DNA of 64,000 nt, from the NCBI GenBank assembly GCA_010015675.1, contig ML977028.1:24304-88303 (forward strand), given 5' to 3'. Made by a program: the position numbers and the translations under genes. Position 1 is the first letter of the stretch. Each line of letters begins with the position of its first letter. Under the pieces are notes generated by a model, which saw only the letters and a list, made by a program, of their open reading frames with translations, was not told the DNA's origin and searched no databases. The DNA is from Byssothecium circinans (lineage: Eukaryota > Ascomycota > Dothideomycetes > Pleosporales > Massarinaceae). Shown piece by piece: positions 36,178 to 46,249 of the stretch.

Positions 36178-37169
36178 TCACTGCTCTGTATCGTTGGGAA
36201 AGGTATAAAGCGTAACCTGCCCGGCAAAGAATGTAAATATCGAGAAGACTGCAACCACGGTGAAGGTAGTCGCGACCTGGATACTTCAGTACAAGCACGC
36301 TCAGAGATTGCAGTTTCAAGCATACCTTCGAGTCGTCACTCCACCATTGTTCATGTTCTAGGTGTCTAGTCGCAGACCATACATGGAGGAACATGCCAAC
36401 AATCATTGCGACAGTGGCGGCAGTAAGAAACATGACGGGCATCTGCCAGGTGTATACTTGAGCTGTGCTTGGTCTCCGTCTCCCTGATTTGCTCAGGTTG
36501 GATTTTGCGAGGAGCTCTCTGATCTTCTTGAGCCCGTCACGATGTGAGGAGATGCGATATAATCGTACAGATTGGTCAGCAGCTGTAAGAATACTGAACA
36601 ATGACAATATGATCCCGCAGTACCAGCTCGTTCGGATGGGCCACGGCGATTGCTGGTCGTTGGGCAAGATGTCTGGCCAACTTCCAGTCGAGGTCAGAAC
36701 TCCGGCCAATAAGGCAGCCTGTCCAAGTTTTAGTGAAATGCATCATCATATATTCAATCTCCTGATGGCGACTCCAACTCAGTCATTATCACGCGCCCTT
36801 CCGCACTCGGCATTATTTGGTGGACAGAGCCAATGAGTGCGTCAAAAAACATACCACAACACCAACAAAGCCAAGCTCATTCAGTCTGTTATCCCTCCAT
36901 TTCTCTGTCAGGTGGTCCCGCTCTTTGGCATCTTCTGCATTCAGTAATATGTTGATCGGGTCATACGTCGAAGAGTCCGGCGCGTAGATGCCGCCGCCAA
37001 AAAAGTGTAGGAAGCTGAACATCTTCGATTTAGCTGTGGCCTTTACATCTTCTGCATTTGCACTCCCACCAAGCATAGGTGTTCGTTCATCGCTTGCGTT
37101 TTCGACATCCGGGTACGTCATCGTGCGGGATGATTCTCGGGATGATTCAGGTTGGGAGGTGCGGAGCAT
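36178..37169 (-). CDS. Four-TM membrane protein of unknown function
   Basis: Exons 37169-36855, 36718-36326 and 36276-36178 (introns 36719-36854 and 36277-36325) encode 268 residues. A hydrophilic N-terminus with a possible dileucine-like patch (TPMLGG) leads to DRDNRL-type loops (KWRDNRLNELGFVGVVAALL). Four membrane segments follow: GFVGVVAALLAGVL, TSWYCGIILSLFSILTA, MPVMFLTAATVAMIVGMFL and VATTFTVVAVFSIFTFFAG. Between TM2 and TM3 is a basic loop (SGRRRPSTAQVYTWQMPVMF) of the type seen in an uncharacterised fungal membrane family. Reading on without the last intron gives an alternative, less membrane-like C-terminus, so the third exon is an inference. Confidence 0.68.
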
Positions 37170-38977
37170 ATGGGGCGCGCTGCATAGGATTGAGATATCT
37201 CAAGTACTTCAATATCGTGAATATGTTGAAGACTGAAAAACACGGAGCGAGAAAGATGTGTGGGTTTGTATCTTCACGGACTTTAATGTTCGCGAAGTGG
37301 CATGGCAAGCGTGACCAATGACGTCACGTACGTGATAGGTCTACCTACCATCAGTGCATTTACATCGAAGATATCAGATCGCATCGTGAACGGGACTTTG
37401 TGAGGCAACGATAGAGAATTTTACCTTGCAAGATAAAGCTCGAAAAGAAATCAGTTAGTGGTGGCTAGCGGTCGTTTTATTAATTTCACGTGGGTGTCGT
37501 ACTCTGTTCAATACTGCTCCACAAAAACTCATGACGTGTTGTTGCAAACTTCCCCACCACATTAAAGTCTTCAGGGATCTCCCTTTTACCGACTCAGTGG
37601 TTGTCCTTCTGCACAAAATAGATGAATCATATCCTTGTGATCCATGTAGAGCTCGCCGGCTTTCTTCACCCTCAAATCCATCCAAGTTTGGTACTCCTTT
37701 AGCCTTCTCTCGGTCTCGCCGTGCATCTTCTTTCCCCCTCCGGGTTACTGCGAAGCTCGGTCACACTCTACTTGTATTGGGCCTTTTCTTCTCTTGAAGT
37801 TCGCCGACCACTAAAGATGCTGGTCGTTTTGCAACGTTCGCTAGCTTTGTCGACCCTGGGGCTAAGGGTATTCAAATTGGGCTTTTTGACCTTGGTAAGA
37901 GTTGGTGTCGTATTCGAAGGCACATCGCGAGAAATAAACCCTGCTATGCGGTCCTTCAGTTAAGCTGCTAATGCTTCAGTAGCCTCTTTCTCGCTACCTA
38001 TGCCCTCGTATTTGGTGCGCTTCCGTATGTTCTTATATCTGTTGTACGGCTTGTTCGATGCATATGTCTTGGTAGATGTTCAAACTTCCTCGAACATGAC
38101 AGGTTTTCAGCCATGATGACAAGGCGTTTGGTGAAGAAACAGTACTTTATAAAGAAGGAGAATAACTGGTGATGGCATCTGAGTTCAGGAAGGAAGCTCC
38201 ATACTGTGATTGTCCGTTCTCCGCTGGATAATAAATATACCTGGAGTGATCGTTGTGTGCCTGTCGTTTACCGTTGGATCAAGTGAATCAGCGTTTGAGT
38301 ATCCGTACGTATTGAAGTAAGCATACATCTTAACCTCATAATTAACGTGTGTGTATCCAACAAGCAGCTTGCGTCGTGCAAGATGGTTAATGTTATTTGC
38401 TTTCTTGAGGCCTTTGTCATTAATAGGCCTAGATACGAACTGTCAATGAACGGCAGTTTCGCGAACTCATCCGGGAAGTCGTCCTTGCATAGTGCTGAAG
38501 GTACTTCAAGCGGGTCCTTAACTCTGGCGTCATCTGAATTGCTCAATTAGTAAGTGCTTGGAGACTTAGCAAGGCTGAAATACCTTGCTCACAGCTATCC
38601 ACGTACCGCCTCAGAGAGACGGAGCCGCCTTTGGGAACTTGAGTTTCAACATCCGCCAATCTCGCTCTTTGTATAGATAAGTGAAGCATATGGCCCACGG
38701 TCGCGATTGAAGAGGAAGAGGCAGTAGCTTAGAAAGGTTTGTGCCCTTGTTGGAGGCGACAGTGAAGTGGGATAGAGGGCACAGTAGTGTCAGGATGCTG
38801 AGAGAAGCTGAGGTGAAGGCAACGTAGAGTCTCGGTCACTCCTGCCGTCAACGCATCACCACCCCACAAAACGCTCTCACCCGTCCTCCAATGGCCCAAC
38901 CTTTCTCTATCCCCAAAATCGTCCCGACACAATAAACGTACAGAAACAGCCGTAGTAGGATCGAAGAGGCCTCCCAA
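37170..38977. other. Intergenic, possibly with a decayed gene
   Basis: No intact gene. On the minus strand at about 37.55-37.70 kb the frame RLKEYQTWMDLRVKKAGELY is protein-like but is bounded by stops. A frame at 38268-38546 is also unrecognised. Probably decayed sequence. Confidence 0.35.
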
Positions 38978-39974
38978 ATGACAATGGCGCCCCGCTCCAA
39001 AGCCTCGCACGACGACGGCGCACTAACCGCCCTCTTCGAGAAGATACGTATAAAAGCCCAATCGATGAAACGGACACCGCCAACATTCCTCATTCTCCCA
39101 GGCAAAAAGACTTCCATCCTCCTCACCGACGCTATCCTTGACCAATTTGCGTCTGGCATTCAATACAGCTCCAACGAGTGGATTATTCTAGGCGGCATTC
39201 TCATCGGTAGTCGCGACCCAGAAATAGAAGTTATGCCTCCAATTGGCAGCACACAGAATAGGCCAATAATGCTTGCCCTTGATCAGAAGCGATTCCGCAT
39301 AACGTTTTACCGGAACACCGATGGCACTGTTTTTTATTGGTGTATTTGCCTGCTTGAAGGCGGACAGAGGGACGTGGGAGTGTGGACTGTGCAAAGGTTG
39401 ACGCAGCAACAAAACGGACTTCGGCGCATTGCTTCGGACAACTTGGGCATCGAGGAGTGGAAGTTATTGGTCAAGAGCCACCAGGTATGCAAAGCCCCAC
39501 CGTATTGACTCCGACCTATCCAAAATATTGTCAGATCACAGCGTGCAAAGCGCAGCACAAGAATCGCAACATACACGCATTTACTCTTTCTACTTTCCAT
39601 AAAACTAATCATACGCACAACAGGAAACTTCCCTTGACGGCCAAGAACACGCACCCTACCAAGACGCTATACTCTTCGACATGCTTCTCGACCTGGCAAT
39701 CGACGAGTTCAAACCACATACACGAACGATTGAGGATGGCCCCCAAATCCAACTGGAGATTCTGGAGGCCTTGGCCAAGGTGCAACAAGAAGCTGAAATG
39801 GCTGCTGGGATTGGTCTGAGTAAGTAACACGTATATGGTAGCTAGCGGCTCGTCGGAACGGCTAGGAGACGTGCATACGTTGGAGTTCTACGAGATGATA
39901 CTGACTAGGAAACAGACAAACGGAGGTTGACAGTTCAGGAGCGATTGGATGGGAAACGGTTGAAGAGGGAGTGA
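38978..39974 (+). CDS. Unknown protein, three exons
   Basis: Exons 38978-39484, 39624-39819 and 39916-39974 (introns 39485-39623 and 39820-39915) encode 253 residues. The second intron has donor GTAAGT, branch TACTGAC and acceptor ACAG; skipping it would end the protein three codons later. The N-terminal half (LTALFEKIRIKAQSMKRTPP, then FLILPGKKTSILLTDAILDQ) looks like a folded alpha/beta domain. The last exon is short and basic (RRLTVQERLDGKRLKRE). A second Met two codons after the first could be the start. I do not recognise the family. Confidence 0.65.
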
Positions 39975-40467
39975 GAGGCGGAGGGTTTGAAAGGTGGTGT
40001 ATGGCATACGTCGTCATGCCAAAAGTTTGGAGTTAATTTACAAAATCGACTGGTGGCGAATGCTTGCATTCGCTTCCCCTCAATTGACTTATGAGGAGGC
40101 ACTGCGAGGAGTTCAGCTCGAGGCCATTTGCAAGAGGGCGAGCTCGGCGTTTATCTTGAGACTTGTTGAAACAGGGTAAGCTCGGCGTTTAACATGGCTC
40201 ACTTTAGCTCAGTACGAGATTGTGAAAAAAACACTGAGTTATACTACGACAATATATACATTGGAAATACCTTTCCAATTATCCCCACCTATTCTTCCCA
40301 GGAGAACACCATCAGTAAACTCATGACGATTACGCCTAAACACAAACAAATGAAAAAACAAAGCCGCTGGCCAAAGTCGTTTTAAAATCACACACCACCA
40401 ATGTTAGTACTCCTTCCTACAAAGCATCTTTCTAACTCAAAGCTCCACTAGCATACGCCCGAACAAC
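39975..40467. other. Convergent intergenic region
   Basis: No gene seen. Contains a 15-bp direct repeat, GAGCTCGGCGTTTA-like, near 40138-40153 and 40177-40190. Confidence 0.4.
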
Positions 40468-41344
40468 CTACGAGCGATCTACCAAATCCGCCTTCCTCCA
40501 CCCCATCAAACTCATCTTCTCCATAGCCGGCACAAACGCACTATCAAAAGCACCCTGACTCTTCCTCACCGCATTCCACACCTTCATCGTCACCGTCGAA
40601 TTGCTCAAAGAAACGTCCGCAGGGATAGGATTCGGCGCAGTACCTTTGGACACTTGGCCGTAGAAACCAGAATCCCATTTGCCGATTGTGGAGTCGATTG
40701 CGCCACCACGGTTTCGGCCGATTGTGTGCGAGCCGGTTAGAGCGACGAGCTCGGTGGTGGTGAAGCCTTTGGCGGCGAACTGGGAGACGAGAGCGTTGGC
40801 GTTGGCGTTGGCGCCGGGCACTTGGCCCGTTAGGCTTGCAGTGAAAGAGTCGGTGCGGCCGGCGTAGAATGAGGTTATGGGACCGCTAGAGCAAGATGCT
40901 ATTCCAATAGCTATATATCCGTCCCGTCAGCAATGCCCCAAGTGTTTATATATGTATGGGAGAAGTGGCTTGCTTACCTGCAGCAAATTGAATAAGATCA
41001 GCAGTCGTGACATTATAGCTTGGAGCTGCTGCGCCTAGGGTGTCGCATATTTCGACCATGCGGTTGTTCTCTACGCGCGTGGTGCACTCGTTTGCGAGAA
41101 TTATTGAGCCGTCGCAGGAGCCGGGGAAGCAGTCGTGGAAGGAGAGTCGGACGGTTTGTCGGGCTAGGTTTGTGCATGTGCCTTGGGACATCATGGAGGA
41201 TTGGAGGTCGGCTGCTATGCTGGCCCATACTGGTGGGTAGGTTGATGGTGGTTTTGGGGGCGGGGCGGTAGGTGGGAGATGGGAAGGGGCGGCTTGCGTG
41301 AAGACCATAAGGGATGTAGTTAAGAGGAGGAATTCAGAATACAT
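40468..41344 (-). CDS. Secreted plant-type (class II-like) heme peroxidase, short form
   Basis: Exons 41344-40978 and 40910-40468 (intron 40911-40977, GTAAGC...ATATAG) encode 269 residues. A signal peptide (FLLLTTSLMVFTQAAP) is followed by a Pro-rich linker. The distal heme site RLSFHDCF gives Arg66 and His70. The proximal site LVALTGSHTIGR gives His184. These are the key residues of the plant-type peroxidase superfamily, which oxidises phenolics with hydrogen peroxide. Lignin and manganese peroxidases usually have about 330-370 residues, so this is short, and it has no clear manganese-binding acidic cluster. It is probably extracellular. The reading frame and catalytic residues are intact. 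Confidence 0.88.
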
Positions 41345-42636
41345 TGTTGCGGTATTCGAGAGAAAGATGAAGGGAGTCCCAGGAAGTGTATGGTGGGATC
41401 AAATGGAAGCCAAGAAGCTGGAAGCTCTCTGGTGGAGAAGGAAAGCCGTTGAATAGAGGATCGGAAGCGGACTTCTAGATGGAAGGACCAGGAGGAATTG
41501 TGAGAAGAGAGGATGAAGATACTGAAGAAGATGAGGATATTCGAGGGGAAGGTGAACCATTTTATGTACGTCCGGAGACAATGGTCCGTTATCCTTACCC
41601 CAGTTGTCTACACACCTAGCCTCATATCTTCTATATACAATAATAGACACTGCTATACCATATGTAGTTGCCCCAATCCATCACTATCACACTCCCGTTT
41701 AAGCCTTGGCAGTATATTACCAGTACCATGGCACCGGAATATAACACGGCCAATACAGCTAGCTTCAGATCCTACATCCCCAAAGCAGTGTTGCCCGACG
41801 TTGAATCGGTTTAGACCCCAAACTGCGGAACTTGCGGAAGGTTCTCGAACACAAGGAATCCTCGTCTTGCAACAGTTCCCCCTAGATCTCCTCGTATTAA
41901 AAAGTGGAGAATATAAGGACAGTTCGAACGGGAAAAAGCGGACGCACCCGAACGGACCAAACTTTGATTTTGTGATCACTTTTTGGCGTTGACAAAGCTC
42001 TCATAACTTGTTCATGCATTGCGATGCCAAGCCCATGCAGCCTTATGTAGGGGACGAGTCTTGTTGATCAGCCACAATGCTTTGTTTCCGAAGATCGTTG
42101 CTGTTTCTGTGTGTCTTTGCGTTATATTCACGGATTAGGCATTTAAATCAATGCGCTCCAATTGGGGATTGTAAGAAATGCACTTGTATCTACCTTCTAG
42201 GTGGAATAAGTGCTGACAACTATGAGAATGTTAGTGAACGAGGTAGGGTTTCGGAAACTCTAAATTTCTTGGCCCAATTATTATGTATTGAGTTAAAAGC
42301 TCCATACAAGACGGTGTGAACTCTTCCGTGGGGCATTGCGCAGGTTGCGGAGCTCATCCCCGACATTCCGATAGGGCTGTATCAGTCTCTGGAAAGGCCC
42401 CCTTCAAGATATGAATAGATACGGATACGATGTGATGGAATTTGAGATGATTAAGTTCTCGAGTGTCGGCATTTGGAAAAGCAAACAAGCTTTGCGCACT
42501 AGGTTGAGAAAGGTTTAGCGTAACACCCTTTTAACTTAGCATCTATTTCACTTGGTTTTCGTGCACTGCTTGACTACACATCAACGTGTACCGTATGCAC
42601 CGTATCTCTGCCATCGCCAACATCAAGCCTAACATC
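41345..42636. other. Divergent promoter region, peroxidase / DEAH helicase
   Basis: No supported gene; open frames at 41513-41992 and 42077-42319 have no family motifs. Confidence 0.45.
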
Positions 42637-44885
42637 ATGGCCGATAGCGATGAAGACGACAACTCCAATGAACTTATTCCGGGTCTGTACAAGCCGCCCG
42701 CGCTACTCCCCATCGCGCAGCTCAAGGAACAACTTCTCTACACTATCGAAACCCACCCCGTGACCATCATCGTAAGCTCTCAAGCCAAGGCCACACTTAT
42801 ATCATGGATTCAAATGATTGCCAAACTAACCACGAGCAGGTAGGAGAAACGGGCAGTGGAAAAACAACGCAAATACCGCAATTCCTGTACCGTGCTGGAT
42901 GGACCAACGATGGTTCTCAAATCGCCGTAACGCAGGTAAGTTTTTGCTCATCTCATCTTTTTTGAAACAAAGAAGCATGTGCTAGCCGTCTAAACAGCCT
43001 CGCAGAATCGCCTGTACTAGTGTCAGTGCACGAGTAGCGTCTGAGCTTAACGTCCCCCTGGGTCAAGAAGTAGGCTACTCAATCCGCTTCGAAGATGTCG
43101 CTTCGGCCAAAACGCGCATCAAATTCGTGACTGATGGCTTGCTTCTGAGGGAGATGCTTGTTGATCCGCTTCTCAAGAGGTATTCAGTGGTCATGGTTGA
43201 CGAAGCGCATGAGAGGAGCTTGAGTTCAGATGTGCTGATCAGTCTGCTGAAGAAAGTATTGAGGAAAAGGAAAGACCTGAGGGTTGTGATCAGTAGTGCA
43301 ACTTTGGATGCGGAACGATTTCTCGACTTCTTCCGCCCGGAAGAAGGCGAGACGGTTGAGGGTGTGGGAAGGGAGGAGTATGGAAGTATTGTCAGTATCG
43401 AAGGACGTGCGCATCCAGTCGATATCTTCTACCTCCCCTCACCAGCAAACGACTACGTCGAAAAAGCCGTCGATACAATAATAGACATCCACACGACACA
43501 GCCCGACGGCGATATCCTCTGTTTCCTAACCGGCCGCGAAGAAATAGAATCCTGCATCGACCTGCTCAGCGACCGCATCGCCACCCTCAACACCTCCACC
43601 CACGGAACTCTCCTCCCCCTCCCCTTATACGCCGGCCTCCCCACCGACCAACAATCCCACGTCTTCGAAAAGCCCCCCGAAAACACCCGCAAAGTAATCA
43701 TCTCCACCAACATCGCCGAAGCCTCCATCACCATCGAAAATATCGTCTACGTCCTCGACAGCGGCTACGTCAAACTCCGCGCCTACGACCCCACCCTCGG
43801 CATCGAACGCCTAAACATCACCCCAATATCCAAAGCATCCGCGACCCAACGCGCCGGAAGAGCCGGCCGCGTCAAACCCGGAAAATGCTACCGTTTATAC
43901 CCAGCCTCCGTCTTCGACACCTTACAAGAAGCCACATCCCCCGAGATCCAGCGATCGAACCTCGCCCCCGTGCTCCTCCAACTCATGAACCTAGGAATCC
44001 AAAACGTAATCCGCTTCGACTACCTCTCGAACCCGCCCTCGCAACTCGTCGTCCGAGCCCTAGACCTCCTCTTCTCGCTCGGCGCAATCGACGACTCGGG
44101 CCGTCTGACAAAACCGCTCGGCACGCGCATGGCGGAACTCCCTCTCGACCCCATGCTCGCCAAAGCCCTCCTCAACGCGCCGGCCTTCGGCTGTCTCTCT
44201 GAAATGCTAACCATCGCCGCAATGATGACACTGCAAGGCACCGCATGGGTCACCCACACCGACACCAGCAAACAGCTCGAGAAATCGCGGCGGAAGTTCG
44301 CGGTCAAGGAGGGCGATCATATCACCCTGTTCAACGTGTATACTTCGTTCGTCACTGTGGGGAAAAAGGACGCGAAGTGGTGTCGCGAGAATTGTCTGAA
44401 TTTCAAGAGTTTGGTGAAGGCTGTGAGCGTGAGGAAGCAGTTGGTGAAGTACTTAGAACGCATGGGCATTGAGGAGAATGCGTTTCAAGGTAAAGATGTG
44501 ATGAAGGCTGGGGGCTTGGAGATCGGGGAGAGAGTAAGGAGGTGCTTGACTACGGGGTTCTTTGCGCAGGCGGCGAGGATGGAGAAGAGGGATGGGAGTT
44601 TTCGGGCTGTGGGGGGTGAGGTCGCGCTTTGGCCGCATCCGTCGTCGTTGTTTTTTGTAAGTTTTCATTTTTTTTTTTGCACTCGTCCTTGCTTGACCGG
44701 AGGACGTTGGAGTGAGTGGATGGGTGGCTGACGTTGTCATGGTGTAGCATCGCACGACGGATTGGGTAATTTATCATGAGATTTTAGAGACGAAGGGAAA
44801 GGTGTATATCAGGGATTTGACGGTGATTGAGATGGATTGGTTGACGGAGTATGCGCCCGAGTATTACAAGGTCAAGAAGCGGTGA
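42637..44885 (+). CDS. DEAH-box RNA helicase, DHX35-like
   Basis: Exons 42637-42771, 42840-42935, 42998-44656 and 44748-44885 (introns 42772-42839, 42936-42997 and 44657-44747) encode 675 residues. The helicase core has motif I GETGSGKT (residues 47-54), motif II DEAH (145-148), motif III SAT (177-179) and motif [10 protein letters not shown] (361-368). Winged-helix, ratchet and OB-fold regions follow ([39 protein letters not shown]). The short N-terminus ([20 protein letters not shown]) matches the spliceosome-associated DHX35 group better than Prp2/16/22/43, which have long extensions. It is likely nuclear and acts in pre-mRNA splicing. An in-frame upstream Met at 42595 would add 14 residues. 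Confidence 0.92.
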
Positions 44886-45013
44886 GACGAGGCATGCAAT
44901 ATGGGAGAAGAAAGATTCGTGATTCAAATTCGAATGAAACCGGGTATTACACAATCTACATACGTTGTCACGGAGAAGGTTGAGATGCCAATGTGAAAGA
45001 GGGCCTATAGTCC

Positions 45014-45867
45014 TCACTTCAGCGCCTCGACAAAAAGCTCCCTCATGCCCTTCAAAAACGCCGCTAAATCCCTCGTCTCATTCAGCCTCTCCAACACCCT
45101 CTCCACCTCCTCCCTCTCGACCTTAGGTCGCATCTCCTCAACCCTGTACTCCCTCTCACTCGTATCTAACTCAAACCACGCCTCCCTCTCCCACTCCCTC
45201 TCGCACACATTCGTATACACAAACTTCAGCCGATCCGCCTTTCCCAGCCCCTCAATCCTCAACCCCAGGTACGATTCCCAGAACTCGAGCTCGGGCTCGT
45301 TGTAGCGCGACTGGCCGTCTAGGTAGCGGCGGTGCTTGAGCTGGGCCTCGCGGCGGGCGGAAACGGCTTTTTGCACTTCGGCGATTTGGTGGCGCAGGGC
45401 GTCGCGGTGCGCGAGGCGCTCGTCGCGGGCCGAGGTTAGCTGCGCGATGGCGGCGTGCATTTCGGTGGTTTCGGCGGATTCTTTGGCGAGGGTGGACGTG
45501 TGTTGGGTTTGCTTTAGTTGAAGGATTTCTATGTCGCGTTTTTTCATGCGCTGGTCCTCTGGATACATGTTAGTGCTGCTTTTCTCATATGAGAGGAATG
45601 GAAGCGACGGGCGTTGTTTGTGTCGTCTTAGGGCGTGTGGGACGTACCTTGGACTTCGGCGACGTTCATGCGGAATTGGTTGCGCTCTTCTAAAACCCGT
45701 CGACGGCCCTTTTCGATGAAGTCGTCGAAGCGTGCGGTAAAGAGGTTCATGCGACTGCGTAGCTCGTCGAAACCGAAGTTTATGGAGGGCAGCTGGTCGG
45801 CCATGGACGGCGCATCGTGCGATGAGGCGCGCAGACTTGCGCTGAGTGACGGTTCGAACGTCGTCAT
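45014..45867 (-). CDS. spc25: Kinetochore protein Spc25 (Ndc80 complex)
   Basis: Subunit of the Ndc80 complex, which links centromeric chromatin to spindle microtubules. Exons 45867-45648 and 45558-45014 (intron 45559-45647, GTACGT...CTAACATGTATCCAG) encode 254 residues, the usual fungal length. The N-terminal segment LPSINFGFDELRSRMNLFTA and RRVLEERNQFRMNVAEVQED across the intron are characteristic of fungal Spc25. A long coiled coil (about 60-150) leads to the globular RWD-like C-terminal domain, with DRLKFVYTNV and a final FLKGMRELFVEALK. It is divergent from the Rrn6-like gene, separated by 374 bp, and convergent with the DEAH helicase. Confidence 0.93.
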
Positions 45868-46241
45868 GGTGTGGTAGTGTGCGGTCAGTGTGGTGTGGGC
45901 AAAATTGCAGTAAGTTTTCCTTTTGCGTGTTGTTGGTGGGCGAGACACGTGGTGGAGGTTGTGGGTGTTGTTTGCATCCGTCGCATAGTAAACACCGGAA
46001 GTTGCCGCGACACGCGCACGTGAACATGCGTTTGGGGCTTAGCGCAAACGGGCCACCCCGGGAGCTTTTCGCGCCCCGCAAAAAAATATCTGATACCGTG
46101 ATACGCAACTTCACCTTCTCTTTCACCGCGACGCGTTCCGTACCGCTGTATTCACCAAATACGGCGATTTCCTCTCCTCTCCCATAACTATGCGCCTTGT
46201 TCCTGGAGCCTGGTTCGATCGCAGACTGCTCCTCGACGCCA
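45868..46241. promoter_or_regulatory. Bidirectional promoter, spc25 / Rrn6-like gene
   Basis: 374 bp between divergent start codons. Contains a full ACGCGT at 46131-46136 (MCB-like, the MBF site of G1/S genes in yeasts) and a GCACGTGA near 46017. A 20-codon upstream reading frame (46190-46249) belongs to the Rrn6-like side. Confidence 0.45.
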
Positions 46242-46249
46242 ATGGTTGA
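46190..46249 (+). promoter_or_regulatory. uORF overlapping the start codon of the Rrn6-like gene
   Basis: ATG at 46190 opens 19 codons and a TGA at 46247-46249. The TGA is 3 bp beyond the likely main ATG (46242-46244). It could lower or couple translation of the main frame. Confidence 0.45.
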
